From contig NZ_CAUQJB010000026.1 in NCBI RefSeq assembly GCF_963518325.1, positions 1-64,000 of the forward strand: a stretch of 64,000 nt of DNA, in the 5' to 3' direction. The stretch's first letter is position 1. Each line of letters opens with the position of its first letter. Shown here piece by piece: positions 41,047 through 50,426 of this stretch. This DNA comes from Vagococcus_D sp963518325 (GTDB lineage Bacteria; Bacillota; Bacilli; Lactobacillales; Vagococcaceae). The notes under the pieces were generated by a model. The model searched no databases. It was not told the DNA's origin and saw nothing but the letters and a program-made list of their open reading frames with translations. Position numbers and translations under genes: made by a program.

Positions 41047-42720
41047 ATGAAGATTGTCATTATCGGTTCAGTAGCTGCGGGTACAAGTGTAGCAGCGAAA
41101 GCTAGGAGAAATACAGAAGAAGCAGAGATTGTGGTTTATGATCAAGATAAGGATATTTCCTATTCTATTTGTGGGATTCCTTATTACATTGGAGAAGAAG
41201 TAGATGAACTGGAGCGTTTAACACCACGAAATGCAGAGTGGTTTAAAAAGCGGTATAATGTGGATATTTTTACCGAGCATCGAGTGACAAGCATTAATCC
41301 CAAAACACAAACAATTGAGGTTGAAAATCTTCAAACAGGTGAGAAGAACGTTGACACATATGATGAACTGGTTTTGGCAACTGGAGCAAAACCAATTGTT
41401 CCCGAAGTTTTCGAAGCTAAGGAATTGAATGAAAATATATTTCATGTAAGAAATATTCAAGATGCAAGAGCTATTCATAGTTTCATTGAAAAGGAGAATC
41501 CCAAAAAAGCAACAATCATCGGTGCTGGTTTTATTGGTCTAGAAATGGCAGAACAACTAGCACATAAAGGCATAGAAGTTACTATTATTCAACGTGGAAA
41601 CCAAGTAATGAAACAAATGGACCCTGACATGGCTTTTCGAGTAGAGTTGGAACTTAAAAAGCATCAGGTTAATATTCAGCTAAATACAACGGTCACGAAA
41701 GTAGTTAATGTAGAGAGGCGAATCATTAAATTAGAAACGAGTCAGAATCAATCACTTGAAACGGAGTTAGTCATTCTTGCAGCAGGTGTTAAGCCAAATA
41801 CTGATTTAGTTCAATCAATACGAATCGAGTTAGGCGAATCAGGGGCAATCAAAGTTAATAAAAAAATGCAGACATCTGTTCCTCATGTTTACGCCGTAGG
41901 AGATGTTGCGGAAAGTTTTTCTGTCATAACAGGTCAATCATTGTATCGACCACTTGGTTCTACTGCGAATAAAATGGGTAGGATTGCTGGAGATGTTATC
42001 ACTGGAGGGGCTTTAGAACATCGTGGTATTTTAGGAACAGGGATTGTTAGAGTGTTTGATTTAACTGTTGCATATACTGGTATAAGTGAAAAGGATGCGA
42101 TTGAGGAAGGAATAGATGTAGCAATTCTCTATAATATCAAGCCAGATCATGCCGATTATCTTGGTGGTAAAGAATTAACTATCAAAGCCCTAGCGGATAA
42201 AAGTAGTGGTAGAATAATTGGTGCACAAATTATTGGGCAGCAAGGTGTCGATAAGCGAATTGATGTGATTGCAACAGCTATTTCATTTGGCGCTGTGGCG
42301 GAGGATTTATTCCATTTAGATCTTGCCTATGCACCACCATTTGCAACAACTAAAGACCCGATTTTATACACTGGAATGGCATTGGATAATGCGGTTAACA
42401 ATGGAACACCTTTAATGACACCAACTGAATTGATACAAAAGCAAGCTAACGGTGAAAAACTTCAAATTATTGATACTCGCTCTAAAAAACAATATGAAAA
42501 ATCGAATGTTGAAGGAGCGGTCCATATTCCACTAGGTGATTTACGTGCTAGATTGATGGAATTAGATAAAGAACTAACAACTATCACCTATTGTAATAAA
42601 GGTGTCACTGGAAATGCAGCTCAAAATATATTACTCAATGAGGGTTTTAGAGACGTCTACAACTTGTCTGGTGGGAATAAGAATTATCAATTAATAAAAC
42701 AGGTAATGTCTTCTTATTAA
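41047..42720 (+). CDS. CoA-disulfide reductase fused to rhodanese domain
   Basis: FAD- and NAD(P)H-dependent disulfide reductase of 557 residues. The FAD site is IIGSVAAGTSVAAKARR (about 4-20), the active Cys lies in SYSICGIPYY (about residue 43, the SxCGxPYY motif of CoA-disulfide reductases), and the second nucleotide site is TIIGAGFIGLEMAE (about 157). The C-terminal 100 residues form a rhodanese domain with active Cys in ITYCNKGVTGNA. Such fusions reduce CoA disulfide or per/polysulfides. As part of the ars operon it may repair thiol damage caused by arsenite. GAGGA precedes the ATG. Confidence 0.9.
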   Translation: MKIVIIGSVAAGTSVAAKARRNTEEAEIVVYDQDKDISYSICGIPYYIGEEVDELERLTPRNAEWFKKRYNVDIFTEHRVTSINPKTQTIEVENLQTGEKNVDTYDELVLATGAKPIVPEVFEAKELNENIFHVRNIQDARAIHSFIEKENPKKATIIGAGFIGLEMAEQLAHKGIEVTIIQRGNQVMKQMDPDMAFRVELELKKHQVNIQLNTTVTKVVNVERRIIKLETSQNQSLETELVILAAGVKPNTDLVQSIRIELGESGAIKVNKKMQTSVPHVYAVGDVAESFSVITGQSLYRPLGSTANKMGRIAGDVITGGALEHRGILGTGIVRVFDLTVAYTGISEKDAIEEGIDVAILYNIKPDHADYLGGKELTIKALADKSSGRIIGAQIIGQQGVDKRIDVIATAISFGAVAEDLFHLDLAYAPPFATTKDPILYTGMALDNAVNNGTPLMTPTELIQKQANGEKLQIIDTRSKKQYEKSNVEGAVHIPLGDLRARLMELDKELTTITYCNKGVTGNAAQNILLNEGFRDVYNLSGGNKNYQLIKQVMSSY

Positions 42721-42743
42721 GTGATCAGTGAAAGGATAAAAAA

Positions 42744-42917
42744 ATGACAGAAGAAAAAAGAGCAATTGCGAGGCTTGTTGGTGTTTTAGGGGCTTTCCTA
42801 GTTGCAAAATTCATGAACTTTCAACTTAGTATTGGGATATTTGTAAATTTTGTACTATTGATCATTGTTTTGTATATCTTGGCAAAGAGAAAGCAATCTA
42901 AAGAAAATAGGAAATGA
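42744..42917 (+). CDS. small membrane protein, last gene of the ars operon
   Basis: A 57-residue frame starting MTEEKRAIARLVGVLGAF, with AAAGGA 7-8 nt upstream, 24 nt after the reductase stop. It has one or two hydrophobic stretches (about residues 11-22 and 28-46) and a basic tail AKRKQSKENRK, suggesting insertion with the C-terminus inside. I do not recognise a family. The position at the end of the ars transcript and before a large palindrome supports it as a real gene. Confidence 0.6.
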   Translation: MTEEKRAIARLVGVLGAFLVAKFMNFQLSIGIFVNFVLLIIVLYILAKRKQSKENRK

Positions 42918-42938
42918 ATTGTATTAGTATCAGTCTGA

Positions 42939-42987
42939 ATTTATTTGTAAATAAGAAAATAATGTTTTTTCTTATTTACAAATAAAT
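42939..42987. promoter_or_regulatory. 21-bp perfect inverted repeat before the YadGH-like operon
   Basis: The arms at 42939-42959 and 42967-42987 (starting ATTTATTTGTAAATAAG) are exact reverse complements around a 7-nt loop. There is a T-run in the right arm but the stem is AT-only. It may end the ars transcript and also act as an operator for the exporter genes that start at 43029. Confidence 0.65.
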
Positions 42988-43028
42988 GTTAAAATAAGGA
43001 ATCTTATTGATAAGGAGATTGCAATTAA

Positions 43029-43964
43029 ATGGCTTATGCACTTGAAATAAAAGCGTTAAAAAAAGTATATTCAACTGGAGTCGAAGCACTACGTGGCGTT
43101 GATTTAGCGGTAGAAGAAGGAGACTTCTATGCACTTTTGGGACCAAATGGTGCAGGGAAATCCACAACAATCGGGATTATTACCTCACTTGTTAATAAAA
43201 CATCAGGAAAAGTGAAAGTTTTTGACTATGACCTTGATACCGATTTGGTACGTGCAAAACAACAAATAGGACTTGTTCCTCAAGAATTCAATTTTAATCC
43301 CTTTGAGACAGTTGAACAAATTGTCGTCAATCAAGCAGGTTATTATGGCGTTTCTCGTAAAGAGGCATTTATTCGTAGTGAGAAGTACTTGAAACAATCC
43401 GATTTATGGCAAAAACGTAATGTTCGTGCACGAATGCTTTCAGGTGGTATGAAGCGCAGATTAATGATTGCTCGGGCATTGATGCATGAGCCACGCTTGT
43501 TAATTTTAGATGAACCAACTGCTGGTGTGGATATCGAGTTAAGACGCGAGATGTGGACATTTTTAAGAGAGTTGAATGAAAGTGGCACCACCATTATTTT
43601 GACGACTCATTACCTAGAAGAAGCAGAAATGCTTTGTCGAAATATTGGCATTATTCAGTCTGGTGAACTCATTGAAAACACAAGTATGAAAACTCTTCTT
43701 TCTAAATTACAGTTTGAAACCTTTATATTTGATCTTGCTACTTATGATAAAAAACCCGAGATTGAAGGATACACAAATTACTTTGAAGATGAACGAACAC
43801 TTGCTATTGAAGTTGAACGAGACCAAGGAGTGAATGATATCTTTAAACAGTTTAGCGAGCAAGGAGTAAAAGTGCTTTCCATGCGTAATAAATCTAATCG
43901 ACTGGAAGAGTTGTTTTTGAAAATTACGGAAGAAAAGCATCCAGTGGGGGAGAAACATGTCTAA
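43029..43964 (+). CDS. ABC exporter ATP-binding protein (YadG-like)
   Basis: ATPase of 311 residues. Walker A is GPNGAGKST (about 38-46), the Q-loop is IGLVPQEFNFNPFET, the signature is LSGGMKRRLMIARAL, Walker B is LLILDEPTAGVD, and the H-loop is LTTHYLEEA. The wording VPQEFNFNPFETVEQIVVNQAGYYGV is close to my memory of Escherichia coli YadG. It overlaps the permease start by 8 nt. The start is preceded by AAGGAG. It is likely a metal-, drug- or thiol-linked exporter added to the ars/cad cargo. Substrate unknown. Confidence 0.88.
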   Translation: MAYALEIKALKKVYSTGVEALRGVDLAVEEGDFYALLGPNGAGKSTTIGIITSLVNKTSGKVKVFDYDLDTDLVRAKQQIGLVPQEFNFNPFETVEQIVVNQAGYYGVSRKEAFIRSEKYLKQSDLWQKRNVRARMLSGGMKRRLMIARALMHEPRLLILDEPTAGVDIELRREMWTFLRELNESGTTIILTTHYLEEAEMLCRNIGIIQSGELIENTSMKTLLSKLQFETFIFDLATYDKKPEIEGYTNYFEDERTLAIEVERDQGVNDIFKQFSEQGVKVLSMRNKSNRLEELFLKITEEKHPVGEKHV

Positions 43965-44727
43965 TTTATATTTTACAGCTTTAAAAAGCCTAGCGGTAAA
44001 GGAAACGAACCGTTACTTGAGAATTTGGGTACAAACATTAGTACCACCAGTGATTACAACTTCACTATATTTTGTTATTTTCGGAAAAATGATTGGCGGA
44101 CGTATTGGAGAGATGGATGGATTCTCTTATATGGAATTCATTGTACCAGGATTAATTATGATGTCAGTCATCACTAGTTCCTATGCAAATGTCTCCTCTT
44201 CTTTTTTCTCTCAAAAGTTCCAGAAAAATATTGAAGAGTTATTAGTCGCACCAGTACCAACTCACATCATTATTTGGGGATTTGTCATTGGCGGGCTTGG
44301 AAGAAGTGTCTTAGTTGGTACACTAGTCACAATCATTTCTTTATTCTTTGTGCCGCTACATGTTTACTCATGGTTTATGGTAATTATTACGTTTTTAATG
44401 ACAGCAATTTTATTTTCCTTAGCTGGTTTAATTAATGGTATTTTTGCTCAGTCTTATGATGATGTATCAATCGTACCAACCTTTGTTTTACAACCGTTAA
44501 CTTATCTTGGCGGCGTATTTTATGCAATTTCAATGTTGCCACCTTTTTGGCAAGGCGTCTCAAAAATTAATCCTATTGTCTATATGATTTCTGGATTTAG
44601 ATATGGTTTTCTTGGAACAACAGATGTGCCAATTATGGTTTCGCTAACGATTCTCATTCTTTTTATTATCGTTCTCTATTCTATTTGTTGGTACCTTGTT
44701 GATAAAGGGAAAGGGTTGAGAAGTTAA
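43957..44727 (+). CDS. ABC-2 exporter permease (YadH-like)
   Basis: Permease of 256 residues with about six membrane segments. From memory it shares long stretches with Escherichia coli YadH, for example VQTLVPPVITTSLYFVIFGK, FIVPGLIMMSVIT, NIEELLVAPVPTH and INPIVYMISGFRYGFLG, at identity unusual between Firmicutes and Gammaproteobacteria. The length also equals the E. coli protein as I recall it. It is coupled to the ATPase by an overlap. This suggests transfer across phyla or very strong constraint. Confidence 0.87.
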   Translation: MSNLYFTALKSLAVKETNRYLRIWVQTLVPPVITTSLYFVIFGKMIGGRIGEMDGFSYMEFIVPGLIMMSVITSSYANVSSSFFSQKFQKNIEELLVAPVPTHIIIWGFVIGGLGRSVLVGTLVTIISLFFVPLHVYSWFMVIITFLMTAILFSLAGLINGIFAQSYDDVSIVPTFVLQPLTYLGGVFYAISMLPPFWQGVSKINPIVYMISGFRYGFLGTTDVPIMVSLTILILFIIVLYSICWYLVDKGKGLRS

Positions 44728-44772
44728 TATAGACAAATTAACACGAGGCTAAGTATTTCGAAATAGTAAACG

Positions 44773-44826
44773 AAAAAAAGATAGAAACTTATTTGTGATT
44801 TACATAATAAGTTCCTATCTTTTTTT
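44773..44826. terminator. bidirectional terminator after the YadGH-like genes
   Basis: AAAAAAAGATAG, AACTTATT and their complements (AATAAGTT, CTATCTTTTTT) form a long stem with one mismatch. Confidence 0.85.
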
Positions 44827-44947
44827 AATTTTAATGGTAACGAATATTATTAATATAAGCTATTATCGGAATATGATAAATTTGATGGACGAATTTAAGT
44901 AATTATATTTTGAAGAACACTAAAATTGCCATTCTTCGTTAAACATA

Positions 44948-44999
44948 TTGACATAAGAAATCAAAAGGTTCATAATACAGTTGAGCAATTATTCAACTG
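44948..44999 (+). promoter_or_regulatory. cadCA promoter with CadC-type operator
   Basis: TTGACA (44948-44953) and CATAAT (44971-44976) are 17 bp apart. CAGTTGA (44978-44984) and TCAACTG (44993-44999) form a perfect inverted repeat over the transcription start, where CadC would bind. Confidence 0.75.
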
Positions 45000-45012
45000 A
45001 GAGGTGAAATAT

Positions 45013-45369
45013 ATGAATAGACAAGAATTGATATGTGATTGTGATGTTATACATGAAGAAGTCGTAGAGAAAGTTAAAAAAGCAATGCCTCAAAAACAAA
45101 CTATTGCTAGTTTGAGTAATTTATACAAGACATTTGCAGATAAAACTAGATTAGAAATACTATATGCACTAAATGAAAGTGAAATGTGTGTTTGTGATTT
45201 AGCTGTTTTGCTTAACATGACAAAATCGGCAATTTCTCATCAATTAAAAACGTTAAGACTTGCTAATCTGGTAAAGAATAGACGAGAGGGTAAGATTGTG
45301 TATTATTCACTTGCTGATGAACATGTCTATAAAATTTTTGAACAAAGTTTCAAGAATATAACAGAATAA
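45013..45369 (+). CDS. cadC: cadmium/zinc-responsive repressor CadC
   Basis: ArsR/SmtB-family repressor of 118 residues. The ATG at 45013 (MNRQELICDCD) has GAGGTG 6 nt upstream; a GTG at 45004 overlaps that site. The N-terminal cysteine cluster LICDCD plus the alpha-3 motif EMCVCDLAVLL make the metal site that in staphylococcal CadC senses Cd, Pb and Bi. The recognition helix is TKSAISHQLKTLR. It is co-transcribed with cadA (14-nt gap). Confidence 0.93.
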   Translation: MNRQELICDCDVIHEEVVEKVKKAMPQKQTIASLSNLYKTFADKTRLEILYALNESEMCVCDLAVLLNMTKSAISHQLKTLRLANLVKNRREGKIVYYSLADEHVYKIFEQSFKNITE

Positions 45370-45383
45370 AATTGGAGGGGAAT

Positions 45384-47489
45384 ATGTTGAAAAAGGAATA
45401 TATATTAGAAGGATTAACTTGTGCAAACTGTGCAGGAAAAATAGAACGTGATGTGAAAAAAATAAGTGGTGTTGAAAATGTTAGCTTGAATTTAATGAAT
45501 ACGACATTAGCTCTGGACAAAAAAAATGATTCAGGACTAGATTCAAAAATTGAAGAAATCGTTCATAAATACGAGCCAGAAGTTGATGTTTTCCCGAAAC
45601 AAGAATACAAAAAAGAATCCGAAAATAATTTCAATCTTAAAGATAATAGTATTTTCTTTCAGTTAGTGTTTGGGGCAATTATCTTTGTAATCGCAGTGAT
45701 TGTTAATAGGCAGGAAGGTATTGATGATTGGATGAAATTAGGACTTTTCTTAGTTAGCTACGCAATTCTAGGTGGAAATGTCTTACTAAGAGCAATTCGT
45801 AATATTTTTAAGGGTCAAGTATTTGATGAAAATTTCCTAATGAGTATTGCTACAATTGGAGCATTTATTATTGGTGAAACAGCAGAGGCGGTTGCCGTTA
45901 TGTTGTTTTATCAAATTGGGGAATTGTTTCAAGATATTGCAGTTAAGCGTTCTAAAAAATCAATTACAGATTTAATGGATATTCGACCAGATTATGCGAA
46001 CTTGAAAATTGGAAATGACATCAAGAAAGTAAAGCCTGAAACAATCAAGATTGGTGATATTATTGTTGTTAAGCCGGGTGAAAAAGTGTCCCTTGATGGT
46101 GTGGTAATTGAGGGTGAATCCATGTTAGACACAAAAGCATTAACTGGTGAATCTGTACCACGAAAAACAAAGGCTGGTGATAATGTACTGTCTGGTTGTA
46201 TCAATCAGAGTGGTGTATTAACGATTGAAGTTACAAAAACGTTTGGTGAATCGACAGTGGCAAAGATTATTGATCTCGTTGAGAATGCAAGCAGTAAAAA
46301 AGCCCCAACTGAAAACTTTATAACAACGTTTTCAAGATATTATACACCAGTTGTTGTCATTGTAGCGACATTATTAGCTGTCATTCCTCCCCTATTCTTT
46401 GGTGGAGAATGGTCTGATTGGTTAAATAGAGGATTAATCTTTCTTGTAATCTCTTGTCCATGCGCATTGGTTGTTTCAATCCCGTTAGGTTTCTTTGGTG
46501 GAATTGGTGGTGCGTCTAAGCACGGTATCTTAGTAAAAGGGAGTAACTATCTTGAAGCCTTAAACAATGTGGATACAATTGTATTTGATAAAACTGGAAC
46601 CCTAACAGAGGGTGTATTTGAAGTCACTTCTATTAATACAAGCAATGGTTTTACAGAGGAACAATTAGTAGAGTATGGATCAAAAGCAGAAGCACTATCC
46701 AATCATCCAATCGCTCTATCAATTAAGAGCGCTTATGGTAAAGAGGTTGAACATAGTGAGCTTGATTCTTATCAAGAAATTGCAGGACATGGAATTAGCG
46801 TGAAAATTGACCAAAAACCTGTTCTTGCAGGAAATGAAAAATTAATGAAGAAATACAATGTTGGGTATACCACAAACAGTGAAACAGGAACGGTCGTTTA
46901 TATTGCTGTTGATAATGTATTTGCTGGTTCGATTGTGATTTCAGATAAAATTAAAAAAGATAGCTTTGAAGCGATTCAATCACTTAAGAGCAAAGGCGTT
47001 CAAAAGACGATCATGCTAACAGGTGATAATAAAGTAATTGCTCAAAACATTGCGAAAGAATTATCGCTAGACGAAGTTTATTCTGAATTGCTTCCAACAG
47101 ATAAAGTAGATATTTTAGAAAAACTAGAGGCTAAGGAATTAGGAAAAGGAAAACTAGCCTTTGTTGGAGATGGAATTAATGACGCTCCTGTCTTAGCAAG
47201 GGCAGATATTGGAATTGCCATGGGTGGTTTAGGATCTGATGCTGCCATTGAAGCAGCAGATATTGTCCTAATGACCGATGAACCATCAAAAATAGCAAAA
47301 GCCATTGATATTGCAGGATTTACAAAGAAAATAGTTTGGCAAAATATTATTTTCGCATTAGCCATTAAAGCTGTCTTTTTAACTCTTGGGGCATTTGGAA
47401 TTGCGACGATGTGGGAAGCTGTGTTCGCTGATGTGGGTGTTTCTATATTGGCAATTTTAAATGCTACACGTGTTATAAGGTACAAGTAG
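45384..47489 (+). CDS. cadA: cadmium/zinc-exporting P1B-type ATPase CadA
   Basis: Efflux ATPase of 701 residues. The ATG at 45384 follows GGAGGGG; a TTG at 45372 is open but upstream of it. One N-terminal heavy-metal domain carries LTCANCAGKIERD. The translocation CPC motif lies in SCPCALVVSIP (about 360), phosphorylation Asp in DKTGTL, the nucleotide region has SNHPIALSI, and the hinge is GDGINDAPVLA. These fit Zn/Cd/Pb-type ATPases. Regulation is by CadC through the operator at 44978-44999. Confidence 0.95.
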   Translation: MLKKEYILEGLTCANCAGKIERDVKKISGVENVSLNLMNTTLALDKKNDSGLDSKIEEIVHKYEPEVDVFPKQEYKKESENNFNLKDNSIFFQLVFGAIIFVIAVIVNRQEGIDDWMKLGLFLVSYAILGGNVLLRAIRNIFKGQVFDENFLMSIATIGAFIIGETAEAVAVMLFYQIGELFQDIAVKRSKKSITDLMDIRPDYANLKIGNDIKKVKPETIKIGDIIVVKPGEKVSLDGVVIEGESMLDTKALTGESVPRKTKAGDNVLSGCINQSGVLTIEVTKTFGESTVAKIIDLVENASSKKAPTENFITTFSRYYTPVVVIVATLLAVIPPLFFGGEWSDWLNRGLIFLVISCPCALVVSIPLGFFGGIGGASKHGILVKGSNYLEALNNVDTIVFDKTGTLTEGVFEVTSINTSNGFTEEQLVEYGSKAEALSNHPIALSIKSAYGKEVEHSELDSYQEIAGHGISVKIDQKPVLAGNEKLMKKYNVGYTTNSETGTVVYIAVDNVFAGSIVISDKIKKDSFEAIQSLKSKGVQKTIMLTGDNKVIAQNIAKELSLDEVYSELLPTDKVDILEKLEAKELGKGKLAFVGDGINDAPVLARADIGIAMGGLGSDAAIEAADIVLMTDEPSKIAKAIDIAGFTKKIVWQNIIFALAIKAVFLTLGAFGIATMWEAVFADVGVSILAILNATRVIRYK

Positions 47490-47502
47490 TTATTAAGTAT
47501 GA

Positions 47503-47542
47503 GGAGCAGATATCGTAAAAAAGACAGTATCTGCTCCTTCTT
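47503..47542 (+). terminator. terminator of cadCA
   Basis: GGAGCAGATA (47503-47512) pairs exactly with TATCTGCTCC (47528-47537), followed by TTCTTT. Confidence 0.75.
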
Positions 47543-47632
47543 TGAGTAATGTTAAAATTTTTTTATTTAATTTTACAAAATGAAGTTGTGCAAGCTGTAA
47601 ACTTTTTTCACTGGTATTTTTAGTTTTAAAAT

Positions 47633-48658
47633 TTATGGTATTCCGTATCCCATAATATAAGGACTATTTTTTCCATAATTTTGTTTTGCAATTTTATCTC
47701 CCGAATTACCTTCGATTGTATAAACTACCCCATTTTCGACTTTTTCTACAATCCCTACATGGTCACTAATGGAATCGCCATCCCAATCAAAGAAGATAAT
47801 GTTTCCACTTTTAGGAAGTTTTCCTCCTTCTAACCACTGATTTTTAGCTTTAAAGTTTTCAATACCTGTCGGACAATAAGCAAATCGGTCCATTTTAACG
47901 CCAGCTTTTTCAGCATTATAAGAGACAAAGATAGCACACCATTCTACACGTCCATTAAAGCCATACCAGCGCCAATATTTTTCACCACCATCATGTGGAC
48001 TCTCGGCTAATTCTTTAAGAGCTGATTTAACAATAGCTGAATTTCCTTGACTATTATTATTAGAGGTAGAAGTGATGTATTGTTTAACAATCTGAGCATA
48101 AAACATATTGCCGTAAGCATAACGATAATTATAGCCTAAGTTGACAGCTGTTGAATTTGTGTAAGTGACGGTTTTTCCATTTGCTTGAGTCTTGGAGAAT
48201 TGAATGGCACTGTCCAAAGAATAACTTTTACCTGAGTGATTTAAAAAACCACCTCCAAAATTATAGGCTTGCACAATGTTTAAAACATCATAATCACGAT
48301 GTTCAGTCCACATATCTGCAAAATATTTGACACCAACTTCTATTGATTCATTTGGATCTTGAATGGAGTTTGGTGGCTTTCCTTGGCTTTCGGAACATTG
48401 CATGACATCAGGATATTTTTCTGAGTTTCCTCCTGTTTCGGCCATAATGATTCCTAATAAATAAGGAACTGCTTCAGGAATGTTATTTTTTGACGCTTCT
48501 TTGGTGACTTTTTCTTTCCAGCGAAGGACTGCTTCTGGTAGGTTTTGTTCTTCTTCAGAGCTAATGTGAGTGGAAGAAGAATCGCTGCCAGCAATGAGCA
48601 TAAAAAAAATGAAGAAGAAGCTTACAAGAAGAAAAGGAGATAATTTATACATTTTCAT
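47633..48658 (-). CDS. CwlT-like bifunctional cell wall hydrolase (Tn916 Orf14-like)
   Basis: Secreted or membrane-anchored peptidoglycan hydrolase of 341 residues started at 48658 (MKMYKLSPFLLVSF), which has GAGG 9 nt upstream and overlaps the previous gene by 14 nt. An N-terminal hydrophobic segment is followed by a lysozyme-like domain (about 55-200: PYLLGIIMAETGGNSEKYPDV, then ESIEVGVKYFADMW, then NIVQAYNFGGGF) and a C-terminal CHAP/NlpC-like domain (about 220-340: WRWYGFNGRVEWCAIFVSYN with catalytic Cys, and SDHVGIVEKV with His). It opens the wall for the conjugation channel. It is the last gene of the transfer operon. Confidence 0.9.
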   Translation of the reverse strand: MKMYKLSPFLLVSFFFIFFMLIAGSDSSSTHISSEEEQNLPEAVLRWKEKVTKEASKNNIPEAVPYLLGIIMAETGGNSEKYPDVMQCSESQGKPPNSIQDPNESIEVGVKYFADMWTEHRDYDVLNIVQAYNFGGGFLNHSGKSYSLDSAIQFSKTQANGKTVTYTNSTAVNLGYNYRYAYGNMFYAQIVKQYITSTSNNNSQGNSAIVKSALKELAESPHDGGEKYWRWYGFNGRVEWCAIFVSYNAEKAGVKMDRFAYCPTGIENFKAKNQWLEGGKLPKSGNIIFFDWDGDSISDHVGIVEKVENGVVYTIEGNSGDKIAKQNYGKNSPYIMGYGIP

Positions 48659-50414
48659 AGACGTGTTCCTCACTAAATTCTGGAGCACCATAAGCTTCTT
48701 GTCTTAGATGACTGATTTCTTTTTCAAGTTGTTCCGCTTCCTGGTCTGTGACAGGAGAAGGTGAGAGGGAGGCTGCTTCAAATGAGTCATTCTCTACATT
48801 ACTATCTCTTGTTTCAATGACTGATTCTATAGGTACTTCGATTTCTTCTGTTAAAGTACTTGGTGTAAGTAATGTATCATCTACTTCTTCTGTGGGAAGT
48901 ATGGTCTCTGTGGTCAAAGGATCTGTACTAGAGACAAAATCAGAAAATGCCTCTGTAGGAGCAACAGGTGTTTCTTCAGAACTTTTTGTTCCACTAGTTT
49001 CCGTAGAAGATACCTCTTCTTGCGATCCAGATGAGTCTTTATCGAAAGGTATTGTATCTAGAGCTGTTTCTTCTTCACCAGCTTGAACTAATAGGTTATC
49101 TTGTAAGTCATTTTGGCGATAGGCTTGATCTAGTTCTAGACCTGATTTAAGCAAATTATTTTCAGCCGTTTGTGTTTTGTATATTTGCTCGTCTAATCGA
49201 TTTTGTTGGTCATTTTTCTGATTTTTTTGTTGCTGTCGTTCTTGGAAGGCTTGTTTAGGATTGAATGAAAAATCTTTTAACCCTACTTGACCCTTAGTAA
49301 GAGAACGAACGATTTGACCTTTGTTTTTCCAAATAAATAAACCTAATAGTACTTTTACAAATAAGCCAACAAGCATCGTTACAATATTTGTTACAATAAA
49401 AAATGAGTCTAGTAAATTTAAAATCGAAAATAATAGACCAAAGCCAAAACCGATTCCTACTTTAGAAGCAAAGAGTGTTCCTAATAGCATAAAACCATTT
49501 TTTAACAGATGGTGCATATTTGGAATCAATGCTAAAAAGAGCAACGAAGGAAAGAGGAAGAGGACACCATAAATCAATAGTTGAATTAAAATATTTGCGA
49601 CGCCAATAATTAGGACGGCTGTGCCTATTACAATTAACATAAAGAATGTATTCAATAAGACAACGACTTTTTCTGTCATACGATCCGAGGTTAGATAGGA
49701 ATTTTTTTCGGAGTCTTTTTTTATCTTGTCTGCAATTTCATCTGTCTTCTTTTGATCGAAGGTCTCACCATTCTTGACTAGATAGGAGTCAAATTGTTCT
49801 TTTGAAAGGTCTGTTTTTCCAAAGTTAAGCAATGCATAAGGTTTAATCACAAACTCATCAAAAATAAGATTTCGGATATTGCTGGTTCCATCTAGTTGTC
49901 GGTTCGTTCCAAGTAGTTTCTCAGTGGTACTCCCATTTCCTTTAGTTAAGTTTCCACTTGTTAAGTCCACTAGTTGTCCTTGTACATTTTGAGAAAGTGT
50001 ATTCACTTCTTGAACTTTGCTTGCCCCGTCAGCAAAAAAGGTCAGACTGCCAACATAAATTAAGGTGAAAACACCAAATCGAATCAAGGCTTTACTGATT
50101 CCTTTTTCAAAGAAATCTTTGACTGAAATGACAATGACGAATGTAAAAAGTAGGATACCTATCACACTAAACAATTTGTTATAAATCGCTCCAGTGGTAT
50201 TGAACAAATCTGGTAATACACCTTCCAGTAGGTTTAGACTAAATAGTTTGTCAATGACATAATCTAAAGCTAAGACAAGGTATTTAATTAAACCAAAGGC
50301 GATATTAAGTAGAGCATTTAGGACGCTTTGTAGGTTCTCATTGATGTTAAACCACCCCCCTTTTTCAAAAAAGGATTGGTAGCTATCAATATCAAACAAA
50401 TCTTTTAATAACAT
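48645..50414 (-). CDS. VirB6-like conjugation membrane protein (Tn916 Orf15-like)
   Basis: Polytopic membrane protein of 589 residues with about seven hydrophobic segments in residues 25-370, then a charged cytoplasmic tail with low complexity (Ser/Glu/Thr-rich, about 420-560). Position between the VirB4-like ATPase and CwlT-like hydrolase, and the pattern of long loops, match Tn916 Orf15 and the VirB6/TrbL channel component. The acidic tail is long; its role is unknown. The start follows AAAGGAG. It is coupled to the hydrolase by overlap. Confidence 0.8.
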   Translation of the reverse strand: MLLKDLFDIDSYQSFFEKGGWFNINENLQSVLNALLNIAFGLIKYLVLALDYVIDKLFSLNLLEGVLPDLFNTTGAIYNKLFSVIGILLFTFVIVISVKDFFEKGISKALIRFGVFTLIYVGSLTFFADGASKVQEVNTLSQNVQGQLVDLTSGNLTKGNGSTTEKLLGTNRQLDGTSNIRNLIFDEFVIKPYALLNFGKTDLSKEQFDSYLVKNGETFDQKKTDEIADKIKKDSEKNSYLTSDRMTEKVVVLLNTFFMLIVIGTAVLIIGVANILIQLLIYGVLFLFPSLLFLALIPNMHHLLKNGFMLLGTLFASKVGIGFGFGLLFSILNLLDSFFIVTNIVTMLVGLFVKVLLGLFIWKNKGQIVRSLTKGQVGLKDFSFNPKQAFQERQQQKNQKNDQQNRLDEQIYKTQTAENNLLKSGLELDQAYRQNDLQDNLLVQAGEEETALDTIPFDKDSSGSQEEVSSTETSGTKSSEETPVAPTEAFSDFVSSTDPLTTETILPTEEVDDTLLTPSTLTEEIEVPIESVIETRDSNVENDSFEAASLSPSPVTDQEAEQLEKEISHLRQEAYGAPEFSEEHVYENV

Positions 50415-50426
50415 AAGTGCTCCTTT

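Noticed and set aside
47078..47485. 135-codon antisense frame within cadA
   Set aside because: Shadow of the CadA C-terminal region; it has no independent signals.
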